Origin: Actinomycetaceae bacterium
GTDB lineage: Bacteria; Actinomycetota; Actinomycetes; Actinomycetales; Actinomycetaceae
Assembly: GCA_030528145.1 (NCBI GenBank)
Contig: JAUMZK010000006.1
Location: 65,891-129,890 of the forward strand
Direction of reading: 5' to 3'
DNA: 64,000 bases
The notes beneath the pieces are model-generated. The model worked only from the letters and a program-made list of their open reading frames with translations. It had not been told where the DNA came from and did not search any database. Below, one piece after another: positions 8,720 to 19,085 of the stretch; the stretch's first letter is position 1, and every line of letters starts with the position of its first letter. Position numbers and translations under genes: made by a program.

Positions 8720-9579
8720 AGGCACTGTTGACCGTTGCAAGGTCGAGATTTCACGCTAATCTTGTGACCTATAAGACGCTAATGATCGACTCGCATGGCG
8801 TTGCATCAAATGCCGATAGCTCGCAAAACACTTCGCGTGATATCGCCTTGTACATTGCCAACACTCTAGGAGCTCAAACTGGTGGCGTAAAATTGGCGGG
8901 CCAGAAGGCTGGTCGCCAATTTGAAGCTGACGTATGTGAGTTCATCAGGGACACCTTCCCTCATTTCACGACTCTCCGCCCTGGAAACTGGAGCGTCGAA
9001 AACGTCGGTGACAGTCGAGCGGAATATCATCTTGCCCATTTCGAGCCCTATACACACTTGGATGAGTTGGCAAGGGCTATTGAAAATTCTCCAACTCTTT
9101 CGACGGTATTGGGAAATAGTTACGATATTAGTCCTGACGTCTTCATCACCCGAGCTCCTGAGCTGGACTCCTATATTAACCAGCAGAAGAACTTGGTAGA
9201 TGAGTGCTCTGGCAGGTACGGCATTATTCGTCGCGCCAATCAATCTCGTCCAATCGTCCATGCCGTGGTGAGTTGCAAATGGACCCTTCGTAGTGATCGT
9301 GCACAGAACGCGCGGTCAGAAGCTCTTAACATCATCAGGAATCGAAAAGGGCAGACGCCACACATCATAGTTGTAACTGGTGAACCCTCACCGTCCCGTC
9401 TGGCTTCACTCGCTCTTGGCACAGGCGATATTGATATGGTCTATCACTTTGCACTTCCTGAACTAATCCAGGGAGTGCAGCAGACAGGAAATGACGAAGC
9501 CATCATGACATTAGAAAACCTCATCAGTGGGAAACGGCTACGAGATATTGCTGATCTACCTCTTGACCTTGCCATATAG
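8716..9579 (+). CDS. Type II restriction endonuclease, NgoMIV-like
   Basis: 287 residues starting at the ATG that overlaps the methyltransferase stop (MKALLTVARSRFHAN). Length and layout match NgoMIV. Visible features are SSNADSSQNTSRDIA, GQKAGRQFEADVCEFI, RPGNWSVENV, SPDVFITRAPE with an acidic metal ligand, and VVSCKWTLRSDRAQNARSEA. The Ser-Cys-Lys followed by Glu is the active-site arrangement of the NgoMIV/Cfr10I group. It would cut unmethylated DNA as a Mg-dependent phosphodiesterase. The ATGA overlap indicates coupled expression with its methyltransferase. Target GCCGGC is inferred from the family. Confidence 0.85.
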   Translation: MKALLTVARSRFHANLVTYKTLMIDSHGVASNADSSQNTSRDIALYIANTLGAQTGGVKLAGQKAGRQFEADVCEFIRDTFPHFTTLRPGNWSVENVGDSRAEYHLAHFEPYTHLDELARAIENSPTLSTVLGNSYDISPDVFITRAPELDSYINQQKNLVDECSGRYGIIRRANQSRPIVHAVVSCKWTLRSDRAQNARSEALNIIRNRKGQTPHIIVVTGEPSPSRLASLALGTGDIDMVYHFALPELIQGVQQTGNDEAIMTLENLISGKRLRDIADLPLDLAI

Positions 9580-9591
9580 GAGGTGTCGAAA

Positions 9592-10161
9592 GTGCGAATT
9601 GGATACGCGAGGGTTTCAACCGCCCGCCAAGGGCAGTCTCTCGGTACCCAACGTGAGGCTCTGATCGACGCTGGCTGTGACCCCAACCATCTGTACTCGG
9701 ACACCATCAGCGGTACGAAATGGAGCCGTCCAGGGCTTAATGACGCGCTGGACTACATGCGACCAGGGGACACCCTCGTAGTAACCCGCCTAGACCGTCT
9801 GGGACGAAACCTGTACGAGACCGTCACCACCATCGCTGACCTTGCCGAGCGAGAGATCAACATCCAAGTCCTTGACCCTGCGCTAGATACCTCCCGCCCC
9901 GCCGACAAGGTAGTCATGCACGTCATGACCTCCCTAGCCGAGTGGGAGCGAGAACTACTAGTGGAGCGTACCCGCGAAGGCGTCGCCCACGCCCGCGCAC
10001 AAGGACGCGTAGCAGGCCCCAAACCCAAGCTCACCAACAAACAAGCCCAGCAGGCCCGCCAACTCATCAACAACGGCGAAAGCGTCACATCCGTAGCTAG
10101 ATCATTCGGAGTCTCACGCCAGACCCTCTACCGAGCGCTAAAACGCGAGACTACCGCCTAA
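9592..10161 (+). CDS. Serine recombinase (resolvase/invertase family)
   Basis: The N-terminal resolvase domain contains IGYARVST with the catalytic Ser, SGTKWSRPGLNDAL, DTLVVTRLDRLGRNL and EWERELLVERTREG. A C-terminal Hin-type helix-turn-helix (ESVTSVARSFGVSRQTLYRA) completes a protein of about 189 residues, the usual size of small resolvases and invertases. I prefer the GTG at 9592, since AGGAGG (9578-9583) lies 8 bases upstream; a GTG at 9583 overlaps that SD. It follows the nuclease by 12 bases and probably belongs to the same transcript. It may resolve or invert DNA for the mobile block, or have been picked up with the restriction genes. No clear res or inversion site was found. Confidence 0.92.
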   Translation: MRIGYARVSTARQGQSLGTQREALIDAGCDPNHLYSDTISGTKWSRPGLNDALDYMRPGDTLVVTRLDRLGRNLYETVTTIADLAEREINIQVLDPALDTSRPADKVVMHVMTSLAEWERELLVERTREGVAHARAQGRVAGPKPKLTNKQAQQARQLINNGESVTSVARSFGVSRQTLYRALKRETTA

Positions 10162-10180
10162 AACCACCCCAGACACGCGA

Positions 10181-10218
10181 GAAAAAAGGCACCCCCCTCA
10201 TGGACAGTGCCTTCTTTC
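10181..10218. terminator. Rho-independent terminator after the recombinase gene
   Basis: GAAAAAAGGCAC (10181-10192) pairs with GTGCCTTCTTTC (10207-10218), 11 of 12 positions matching, around a 14-base loop. A/T-rich outer stems make it usable in both directions. It closes the restriction-modification/recombinase unit and separates it from the leftward tRNA genes. Confidence 0.75.
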
Positions 10219-10290
10219 TGGTCTAAGCCAGTAGTACATCAAGCACGAAGTATCTCCGCGTGAAGCGGAGTTCAAGCCTGCGTACTCGAG

Positions 10291-10363
10291 TGGAGCTAAC
10301 GGGACTCGAACCCGTAACCCCCTGCTTGCAAAGCAGGTGCGCTACCAATTGCGCCATAGCCCC
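10291..10363 (-). tRNA. tRNA-Ala (anticodon TGC)
   Basis: The reverse strand folds as a cloverleaf: acceptor GGGGCTA pairing with TAGCTCC (one G-T pair), D-arm GGCGCAATTGGTAGCGC, anticodon arm CCTGCTTTGCAAGCAGG with TGC, and T-arm CGGGTTCGAGTCCCG. The CCA end is not encoded. It marks the right edge of the accessory block. I see no second copy of its 3' end further left that would serve as an attachment site. Confidence 0.95.
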
Positions 10364-10384
10364 GAAGGTTATGAATTTTGGGAG

Positions 10385-10458
10385 TGGGCTTAGCTGGACT
10401 CGAACCAGCGACCTCTTCCTTATCAGGGAAGCGCTCTAACCGACTGAGCTATAAGCCC
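10385..10458 (-). tRNA. tRNA-Ile (anticodon GAT)
   Basis: Reverse-strand cloverleaf with acceptor GGGCTTA pairing with TAAGCCC, D-arm AGCTCAGTCGGTTAGAGC, anticodon arm CTTCCCTGATAAGGAAG (GAT) and T-arm CTGGTTCGAGTCCAG. The pair tRNA-Ile/tRNA-Ala after gyrA and a DUF3566 gene is a conserved actinobacterial arrangement. Confidence 0.95.
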
Positions 10459-10596
10459 CCGCGCCATTGGCGCTCTACGAGTTTACGCGAAAACCTTTAC
10501 TAAATTCAAACCATTATTCTTCTTCGTGTCTCGTCTCACTGCCGAAGGTAAGAAGACCGGTGTTCGAGGACAAACCGAGAATTCGTTCTCGCCCCG

Positions 10597-10983
10597 TTAT
10601 TCGTCTATGAGAGTCAGGCGGATGCCACCAACCAGGGACGCGGCAACATTGTAAAGAAACGCGCTGACCGTGGCGAAGGCAGTCAACAACAGACAGTTAC
10701 AGACCGCAATAACCGTGGTTATGCCCAATACGCGCGGCAAACGCATCAGATCAACCAGGATATTCATACCGCCACCTCCACCGTCAATAGTGTCCATGAA
10801 GTTCCTAATGGAACTGAAAACCTGCATCCCGTTCAGCAGCATCCACAAGATCACGGAAGCAAAAATCAGAATAATACCGAGGGCGAAAGACAACAGGAAG
10901 GTCATTTTCATGACCGACCACGGATCCAGGCGAGCCACGGCAAGGTCTACTTGGCGGGGGCCGTCCTCGTGGGTTTCTTTCAT
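10597..10983 (-). CDS. DUF3566 family membrane protein
   Basis: 128 residues with two predicted membrane segments (about residues 28-52 and 85-110) separated by a short loop containing a run of glycines (MDTIDGGGGG). The start VDLAVARLDPWSVMKMTFL and the end NVAASLVGGIRLTLID are typical of DUF3566, found after gyrA in most actinobacteria (the Rv0007 position in mycobacteria). Molecular role unknown; a link to cell envelope or division has been proposed for the position. SD AGGAG precedes the ATG, and it lies 29 bases after gyrA in the same direction. Confidence 0.9.
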   Translation of the reverse strand: MKETHEDGPRQVDLAVARLDPWSVMKMTFLLSFALGIILIFASVILWMLLNGMQVFSSIRNFMDTIDGGGGGMNILVDLMRLPRVLGITTVIAVCNCLLLTAFATVSAFLYNVAASLVGGIRLTLIDE

Positions 10984-11012
10984 TAGGTCTCCTCCACAGT
11001 GTCCTATTGCGC

Positions 11013-13712
11013 TTAGTTATTATTTTCTGCTTCTAAACGGCTTTGTGCCACCTGTGCGGGCGTGTCGCCGTCTGATCTGGGGATAGTTACCGAAGCCTGG
11101 GATTTTTCCAAGACGGTGCTTGGTTCGGATTGCTCGGCATTATAGCCACCTTCCGCGCGTTCTTCGTCAGTTTCGCCCGCGAACCCAATTTCTTCAGCTT
11201 CATCTTCAGCTTCAGTTTCCGTGTTACGAGTTATCGCAATGACGTGGTCGCCTTTGTCCGGACGGCTAAAGATTACGCCTTGAGTAGTGCGCCCAGTTTT
11301 GCTGACTTCATCCACGCGAGTACGCACCACCTTACCGCCATGCATGATAACCAGCACTTCGTCCTCGTCAGTAACGACGAGGGCGCCTGCTAGCTCCCCG
11401 CGTTCTTCCACCAGGTTCGCTACCTTAATTCCCAAACCGCCCCGGCCCTGTACGCGGTATTCAGCGAGGTCAGTGCGTTTCGCGTACCCGCCTTCGGTAA
11501 CCACCAACAGGTCAGAGCTGTCTTCGACACGGTGCATATCCAACAAGGAGTCGCCTTCACGGAACTTCATGCCCGTAACACCACTGGTGGCACGCCCAGT
11601 GGGACGCAGCGCTTCGTCCGATGCGGTAAATCGCAACGACTGCCCCTTCCGCGACACCAAAATGAGGTCGTCGTCCCCGTCAGCTAGCACTGCTGAAACC
11701 AGTTGATCACTGTTGCCGTCTTCGTCCTCGCGCAAATTGATGGCGATAATGCCACCGGTGCGGTTAGAGTCGTATTCGCTAAGGCGCGTCTTTTTTACCA
11801 GACCGCGCGCGGTCGCCAACACCAAGTATTCGGCTTGTTCATAACTATCTAACACCAGTACTTGGCTAATGTGTTCGTCAGGTTGGAACGCCAGCAGATT
11901 GGCGACGTGCTGCCCCTTCGCGTCCCGACCGCCCTCGGGCATTTCGTAAGCCTTTGCCCGGTAGACGCGCCCAAAATTGGTAAAGAACAACAACCACGCG
12001 TGCGTAGTCGTAGTAAAGAAGTGCTCCACCACGTCATCGGTGCGTAGTTGGGCGCCGCGCACGCCCTTGCCACCGCGCCGTTGGCTGCGGTAAAGGTCAA
12101 CTTTTGTGCGTTTTACGTAACCGCCACGCGTAATAGTTACCACCACGTCTTCTTGCGGAATCAGGTCTTCCATAGACATTTCACCGTCAAAAGGCAGGAT
12201 AGTGGTGCGGCGTTCGTCTCCGAACTTTTCCACAATGCCCGCCAATTCTTCAGACACAATGTCGCGTTGACGACCTTCGTTTGCCAAAATGTCACGGTAG
12301 TCGGCACATTTAGCGGTAAGTTCTGCGTGTTCGTCAATGATTTTTTGGCGTTCCAACGCTGCCAGACGGCGCAATTGCAGTGCCAAGATGGCGTCGGCTT
12401 GAATTTCGTCGACGCTCAGTAATTCCATTAGCCCCGTGCGGGCTTCGTCCACCGTGGGGGAGCGGCGAATCAGCGCAATGACCTCGTCTAACATGTCGAG
12501 AGCGGCCAGGTACCCTTGCAAAATATGCAAGCGTTCCAATGCCTTGTTCAGGCGGAACTGGGTGCGCCTGCGAATGACTTCCATCTGGTGGTCCACCCAG
12601 TGTTTGATGAACCCATCCAAGCTAAGCGTGCGCGGCACTCCATCCACCAGCGCCAACATGTTCGCGGGGAAGGAATCTTGCAACTGCGTGCGCTTGTACA
12701 AGTTATTTAGTACCACTTTGGCTACTGCGTCCCGTTTGAGGACGATTACCAGGCGTTGCCCACTGCGACCGGAAGTTTCGTCGCGAATGTCCGCCACCCC
12801 ACTAATTTGCCCGTCTTTTACCAGGCTGGCAATCTTGGCTGCCAAGTTATCCGGGTTTACCTGATAGGGCAGTTCGGTCACCACTAGGCATTGGCGTCCG
12901 TGAATTTCTTCGACATTTACCACGGCGCGTTGCACTATAGATCCACGTCCAGTGCGGTAGGCGTCCTCGATACCGCGCCTCCCCAAAATGGTGGCACCGG
13001 TGGGGAAGTCCGGTCCTTTAATCCGGGCCATCAACCCGTCCAACAGTTCTTCGCGACTCACCTCGGGGTTTTTCAAGTACCACTGAATACCGTCGTTTAG
13101 TTCCCGTAAGTTGTGCGGCGGAATGCGCGTGGCCATGCCCACCGCAATACCTTCAGAACCATTGGCTAAAAGCGCTGGGAAGCGCGCGGGCAACACCACG
13201 GGTTCGCGCATGCGCCCATCGTAGTTGTCCATAAAATCGACGGTGTCTTCGTCAATATCCCGCACCATTTCCATGGCCAGAGGCGCCATTTTACATTCGG
13301 TATAACGCGGCGCCGCCGGCCCGAGGTTACCAGGTGAACCAAAATTACCCTGCCCTGCCACCAACGGGTAGCGCATAGACCAGGGCTGTACCAAACGCGC
13401 CAAAGCATCGTATACGGCAGCGTCCCCGTGCGGGTGGTAGTGCCCCATGACATCCCCAACCACGCGCATGCATTTGGAAAAGACAGAATTGGGGCGGTAC
13501 CCGCCGTCGTACATGGTGTACAAAATGCGACGGTGAACCGGTTTGAAGCCGTCACGAACATCCGGCAAGGCGCGCCCCACAATAACGGACATTGCGTAAT
13601 CCAGATAGGATTTTTGCATTTCGTTTTCGAGGTCGACGCCCAGGATGCGCCCTCCGGCTTCGGTTTCCCTCATATCACCGGTGTACAGGTCTTTTTCAAA
13701 GTTTTCAGCCAT
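11013..13712 (-). CDS. gyrA: DNA gyrase subunit A
   Basis: 899 residues. The N-terminal breakage-reunion domain carries [20 protein letters not shown], the quinolone-determining segment [15 protein letters not shown] (Ala at the Escherichia coli Ser83 position, as in other actinobacteria), and [10 protein letters not shown] with the catalytic Tyr. The C-terminal half has the gyrase-box segment [12 protein letters not shown] and six beta-pinwheel repeats. An acidic tail of about 60 residues ends in RLEAENNN. With GyrB it introduces negative supercoils. It is 9 bases after gyrB and probably cotranscribed. Confidence 0.98.
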   Translation of the reverse strand: MAENFEKDLYTGDMRETEAGGRILGVDLENEMQKSYLDYAMSVIVGRALPDVRDGFKPVHRRILYTMYDGGYRPNSVFSKCMRVVGDVMGHYHPHGDAAVYDALARLVQPWSMRYPLVAGQGNFGSPGNLGPAAPRYTECKMAPLAMEMVRDIDEDTVDFMDNYDGRMREPVVLPARFPALLANGSEGIAVGMATRIPPHNLRELNDGIQWYLKNPEVSREELLDGLMARIKGPDFPTGATILGRRGIEDAYRTGRGSIVQRAVVNVEEIHGRQCLVVTELPYQVNPDNLAAKIASLVKDGQISGVADIRDETSGRSGQRLVIVLKRDAVAKVVLNNLYKRTQLQDSFPANMLALVDGVPRTLSLDGFIKHWVDHQMEVIRRRTQFRLNKALERLHILQGYLAALDMLDEVIALIRRSPTVDEARTGLMELLSVDEIQADAILALQLRRLAALERQKIIDEHAELTAKCADYRDILANEGRQRDIVSEELAGIVEKFGDERRTTILPFDGEMSMEDLIPQEDVVVTITRGGYVKRTKVDLYRSQRRGGKGVRGAQLRTDDVVEHFFTTTTHAWLLFFTNFGRVYRAKAYEMPEGGRDAKGQHVANLLAFQPDEHISQVLVLDSYEQAEYLVLATARGLVKKTRLSEYDSNRTGGIIAINLREDEDGNSDQLVSAVLADGDDDLILVSRKGQSLRFTASDEALRPTGRATSGVTGMKFREGDSLLDMHRVEDSSDLLVVTEGGYAKRTDLAEYRVQGRGGLGIKVANLVEERGELAGALVVTDEDEVLVIMHGGKVVRTRVDEVSKTGRTTQGVIFSRPDKGDHVIAITRNTETEAEDEAEEIGFAGETDEERAEGGYNAEQSEPSTVLEKSQASVTIPRSDGDTPAQVAQSRLEAENNN

Positions 13713-13721
13713 GATTTCCTT

Positions 13722-15770
<2,049 letters not shown>

Positions 15771-15892
15771 TTATCCCTCACTTGTTGGTAAATTGCCTTA
15801 CCATTCTACCGCGTTTTCGCCTTTTCATTGGGCGCCCGTAGCCCCCTACTCAAAAGGGGAGCGAACCGTCTCTATGCGGGTTTTTCCACGTC

Positions 15893-16408
15893 TCACCCGT
15901 AAGTGTCGCGCGGTCCACGTCCTGGAACTGATCGCGGTCCTTTTTTCCATGAGGGCGCCGCCGGGGCCAGCACTGTCACTTCCGTTATTATTCCCGCCCC
16001 CACGTGGTCGTCGATTTTATTTAGTAGCAGGGGAATTTCCATTCGCAGGGCAGTGGCCCACGCCGTCGAGGTAGCGCGCAGTATCAGCCGGGGTGGGTCG
16101 ACCGTTTCCACGTGGGCGTGCGCGCATATGTGGGGCCCGGCAATTTGTGGCCATTTGGCTTCTACCATGGCACTTTGCAGGTTTGCGGACCAAGCCTGGG
16201 CCAATATTCGGGTTATCCCGCCAATTTTTTGGGGATCGCGCGAACTGGGGTAGGGGCTGGATCCGCCGCGTCTGTCGGTGGGATGGGCGCGTTTTTCGCG
16301 TAGTTTTTTGAGGGTGGCGGCAGACACGCGCGCGTCCCCCCGGTCCCAGGCGTCTTGCTGGGCGCGGGCGAGGGCTTCTTTGGCTATGCGGGCGCCCTCG
16401 CTAGTCAT
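15893..16408 (-). CDS. DUF721 (DciA-like) protein
   Basis: 171 residues with a charged N-terminus and a C-terminal DUF721 domain (about 65-160: QSAMVEAKWPQIAGPHICAH, LRATSTAWATALRM). It overlaps recF by 8 bases. DUF721 proteins next to recF in actinobacteria are related to DciA, which loads the replicative helicase DnaB in bacteria lacking DnaC. That role is inferred from family and position. Confidence 0.85.
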   Translation of the reverse strand: MTSEGARIAKEALARAQQDAWDRGDARVSAATLKKLREKRAHPTDRRGGSSPYPSSRDPQKIGGITRILAQAWSANLQSAMVEAKWPQIAGPHICAHAHVETVDPPRLILRATSTAWATALRMEIPLLLNKIDDHVGAGIITEVTVLAPAAPSWKKGPRSVPGRGPRDTYG

Positions 16409-17576
16409 GGTTAATCACCGTGCCGCCCTCGGTCTTGGTAACAGTGAAAATGGTGACTTCATTGAGGGGCGGCAGATCGTCGGTTACGGCCGCAGTAATT
16501 ACTACTTGTTCGCAGGCGGTTATCACTTTCGCTAGGGCGCCACGCCGGTCGGCGTCTAGTTCGGCAAAAACATCGTCTAAAATTAATATCGGTTCCCCAA
16601 TTTCTTCTTTAAGGTAAGCAAATTCTGCAAGACGAAGGGCGAGGGCGCAAGACCAGGTTTCCCCGTGCGATGCGTATCCGCGTACCGGCATTTGTCCCAG
16701 ATATATTCCCATTTCGTCGCGGTGGGCACCAACCAGATTGCGTCCTCGGATTAATTCTTCACTACGTACAGCGCGTAAAGTTCGAGTAAGTTTTTTGTAA
16801 GTTTCGTCCTCGTCGTATAGGTCTGCGCGGTCGTAAGCGACAGCGGTGTCGGCGGGGCGCGGCGGCGGAAAGTATTTGTCCAGGCTACTTTCGTAGGCGA
16901 TGAAGGCAGGTGCGCTTTCGGGGGCGACTGACTGGTAAGCGCCAGAGAGCAGGGGGCGCAGCTGGTCAATCAGGCGGGCGCGAGCGCATATTATGCGACT
17001 GGCGGCGCGGGCCAAGTGTTGGTCCCACACGTCCAGCGTGGTCAAGTCGGTGGCGCGTCCCATTTTGAGGACGGCGGCGCGCTGGCGTAACAATTTCTCG
17101 TGTTCCGCCATGACCCCCGCCAATACGGGTTGTAATTGCACCAAGATTCGGTCCAGAAAGCGGCGCCGACCGCCCGGTTCACCCTTGACAATTTGCAGGT
17201 CTTCAGGGGCAAAAACAACGGTTTTGACAATGCCCAGGATTTCACGCGGCACAACTTTACCCCGGTTCAGGCGCGCCCGGTTGGCTTTGCCGCGCACTAT
17301 TTCTAGCTCTAGCAGACGGTCGCGTTCGCCCTCGACAGCGCGGGCACGAATTACGGCTGCACCCGCAACTTTTTCCCCTGGGTTCCCCAGGCGCACCAAG
17401 GCGGTCGCGGCGCCCACCCGATGCGACGTAAAAGTGGACAAGTAAGCCAGGGCTTCCACCAGATTGGTTTTTCCCTGACCGTTTGCGCCCAAAAAAACGT
17501 TTATTCCCGTTTTCAACTGGACTACGGCATGTTTGTAAGACCGGTAGTCGTCGAGGGCGAAGTCCGTTACATGCAC
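16401..17576 (-). CDS. recF: DNA replication and repair protein RecF
   Basis: 391 residues, an SMC-like ATPase that binds gapped DNA and helps load RecA. Walker A is GANGQGKTNLVEAL (about residues 32-45), the signature region is GYASHGETWSCALALRLAE, and Walker B is EPILILDDVFAELD. Its start directly abuts the dnaN stop, and its end overlaps the DUF721 gene. The tail has the TAAVTDDLPPL segment common in actinobacterial RecF. Confidence 0.97.
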   Translation of the reverse strand: MHVTDFALDDYRSYKHAVVQLKTGINVFLGANGQGKTNLVEALAYLSTFTSHRVGAATALVRLGNPGEKVAGAAVIRARAVEGERDRLLELEIVRGKANRARLNRGKVVPREILGIVKTVVFAPEDLQIVKGEPGGRRRFLDRILVQLQPVLAGVMAEHEKLLRQRAAVLKMGRATDLTTLDVWDQHLARAASRIICARARLIDQLRPLLSGAYQSVAPESAPAFIAYESSLDKYFPPPRPADTAVAYDRADLYDEDETYKKLTRTLRAVRSEELIRGRNLVGAHRDEMGIYLGQMPVRGYASHGETWSCALALRLAEFAYLKEEIGEPILILDDVFAELDADRRGALAKVITACEQVVITAAVTDDLPPLNEVTIFTVTKTEGGTVINHD

Positions 17577-18695
17577 CTAAATCCCGTACCGGATGGGCAT
17601 CAGCAAGTACCGGTAGTCGCCTTGTTCGGCGCCGGCTGGTTCTTCTTGTCCTGTCATAACTGCAGGTTTTGCCGAATGTGTGAATGCCATGCGCACATAG
17701 GGAGTGTCCAGGGCGGTCAAACCGTCCAATAGGTAGTGGGGGTTGAAGGCGGTCTGAATGGTTTCGCCCTCTAAATGAGCGGGCAGGTCTTCGCGGGCGC
17801 GCGCGTCCTCACCGCGACCGGCTTCTAAAGTTAGCCGCCCCATCTCGAAAGTAAGACGCACCGCCGTGTTGCGGTCGGTTACCAAGGACACGCGTTTTAA
17901 GGCGGACTGCATGGCGGCGCGGTCCACCACCGCATGGGTGGAAGTTTCTTCAGGAAACAGGCGTTTTACCGGCGGGTAGTCGCCTTCGGTGACTTGGCTG
18001 GTCATGCGACGTCCGCCCTGTTCCAGCCCGATCAGTTGCCCTTCGCCGAGGGCGATGCGGGCTTCGCCGCCTCCCGCCAAGGATTTTGTCATCTCGCTGA
18101 GCATTTTTGAACGCACGAGGGCGCCCGCCTGGTATTCGTCACTGGCTGGCTGCCACGGTATGTCCCGTTGCGCCAGACGGTAGCGGTCAGTTGCCAGCAA
18201 AGTCAAAGTGTTGCCGTTAAATTCGCAGTTGATGGTGGAAAGCATAGGCAAAGTGTCGTCGCGGGAGGCAGCCAGGGAAACTTGGGCTACTGCGCGCGCC
18301 AGCTCAGCGGAATCAATAGTGCCAACTGTTTGGGGTACGTCTGGTAGTGCCGGATAGTCGTCCAACGGCATGGTTATCAGTGAGAAATCGGCAGAACCGC
18401 AGCGAATCCGTACGTTTTGTTCGTCTAAAGTAACGTCCACTGGTTTGGCGGGCAGCGACTTACAAATATCAGCTAAAAGTCGCCCGGAAACTAACGCTTC
18501 ACCGGTCTGCTCAACACTGACTTCAATTACGGCCCGCGCCGAAGTTTCGTAATCAAACGAAGACAACACCAAAGTAGAATTTTCGGCACAAAGACGTACC
18601 CCTGCCAGTACTGGTACGGCGGGGCGTTGCGGCAGCGTCCTTGCAGTCCAAGTTACTGCGTCAGCTAACACATCGCGATCTACCCGAAATTTCAC
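17577..18695 (-). CDS. dnaN: DNA polymerase III beta subunit (sliding clamp)
   Basis: 372 residues forming three clamp folds (about 1-120, 125-245 and 250-372). Recognisable parts are VLAGVRLCAENSTLVLSSFD, LLATDRYRLAQRDIPW and the C-terminal YRYLLMPIRYG that lines the protein-binding pocket. It tethers the replicative polymerase to DNA. First gene of the leftward dnaN-recF-DUF721 unit; its upstream region is the left part of the presumed origin. Confidence 0.98.
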   Translation of the reverse strand: MKFRVDRDVLADAVTWTARTLPQRPAVPVLAGVRLCAENSTLVLSSFDYETSARAVIEVSVEQTGEALVSGRLLADICKSLPAKPVDVTLDEQNVRIRCGSADFSLITMPLDDYPALPDVPQTVGTIDSAELARAVAQVSLAASRDDTLPMLSTINCEFNGNTLTLLATDRYRLAQRDIPWQPASDEYQAGALVRSKMLSEMTKSLAGGGEARIALGEGQLIGLEQGGRRMTSQVTEGDYPPVKRLFPEETSTHAVVDRAAMQSALKRVSLVTDRNTAVRLTFEMGRLTLEAGRGEDARAREDLPAHLEGETIQTAFNPHYLLDGLTALDTPYVRMAFTHSAKPAVMTGQEEPAGAEQGDYRYLLMPIRYGI

Positions 18696-18779
18696 TTTGT
18701 TCCCCCTTGGCGAGTCGGCTTGACGCCTCTACTCTATTTGACCTACGGGCTATCTCACAAAAGAACCACAGTTTTGCCA

Positions 18780-19085
18780 CGCCCGTTTTGTAATTCGTTC
18801 GCCCTGCTTAACTATAGAGATTTAATTTAATCATCATCATAGGTCCTGTGAATACTGTGGAAAACCCAACTTTTCGTTGCTATTTCGCCATTTTATTTGA
18901 GGACGAAAAGGTGGACCGCACTGTGGACCGAGCTGCGTCCTTGTGAATTGAAAACTTTTAGTATTTTCTTCTCCCCAACGCCCACAAAGTTATCCACATA
19001 TTTGGATAAACGGCCCACAGTTTTCCACAAGAGTTTCCACAATTGGGGATAATGTGCATTATATTCAGCAAAAGTGTGCCGAAAC
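18780..19085. other. oriC: Presumed replication origin (oriC), dnaN-dnaA part
   Basis: The 390-base gap between dnaN and dnaA holds an A/T-rich stretch (about 18810-18840) and a cluster of DnaA-box-like 9-mers: TTATCCACA perfect at 18990-18998, TTTGGATAA (reverse, one mismatch) at 19001-19009, TTTTCCACA at 19021-19029, GTTTCCACA at 19033-19041, and TGGGGATAA (reverse, one mismatch) at 19044-19052. The dnaA-dnaN gap is the usual origin in actinobacteria. A GAGGACG copy lies near 18900. Confidence 0.8.

Noticed and set aside
8866..9261. Long antisense frame inside the restriction endonuclease gene
   Set aside because: It mirrors the codon structure of the endonuclease, has no SD and no family resemblance.
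10291..10363. tRNA-Ala 3' end as an attachment site of the accessory block
   Set aside because: No direct repeat of the tRNA 3' end was found in the first 10 kb, and the only intact recombinase is of the resolvase type, not a tRNA-targeting integrase. The outer edge may lie beyond the window.
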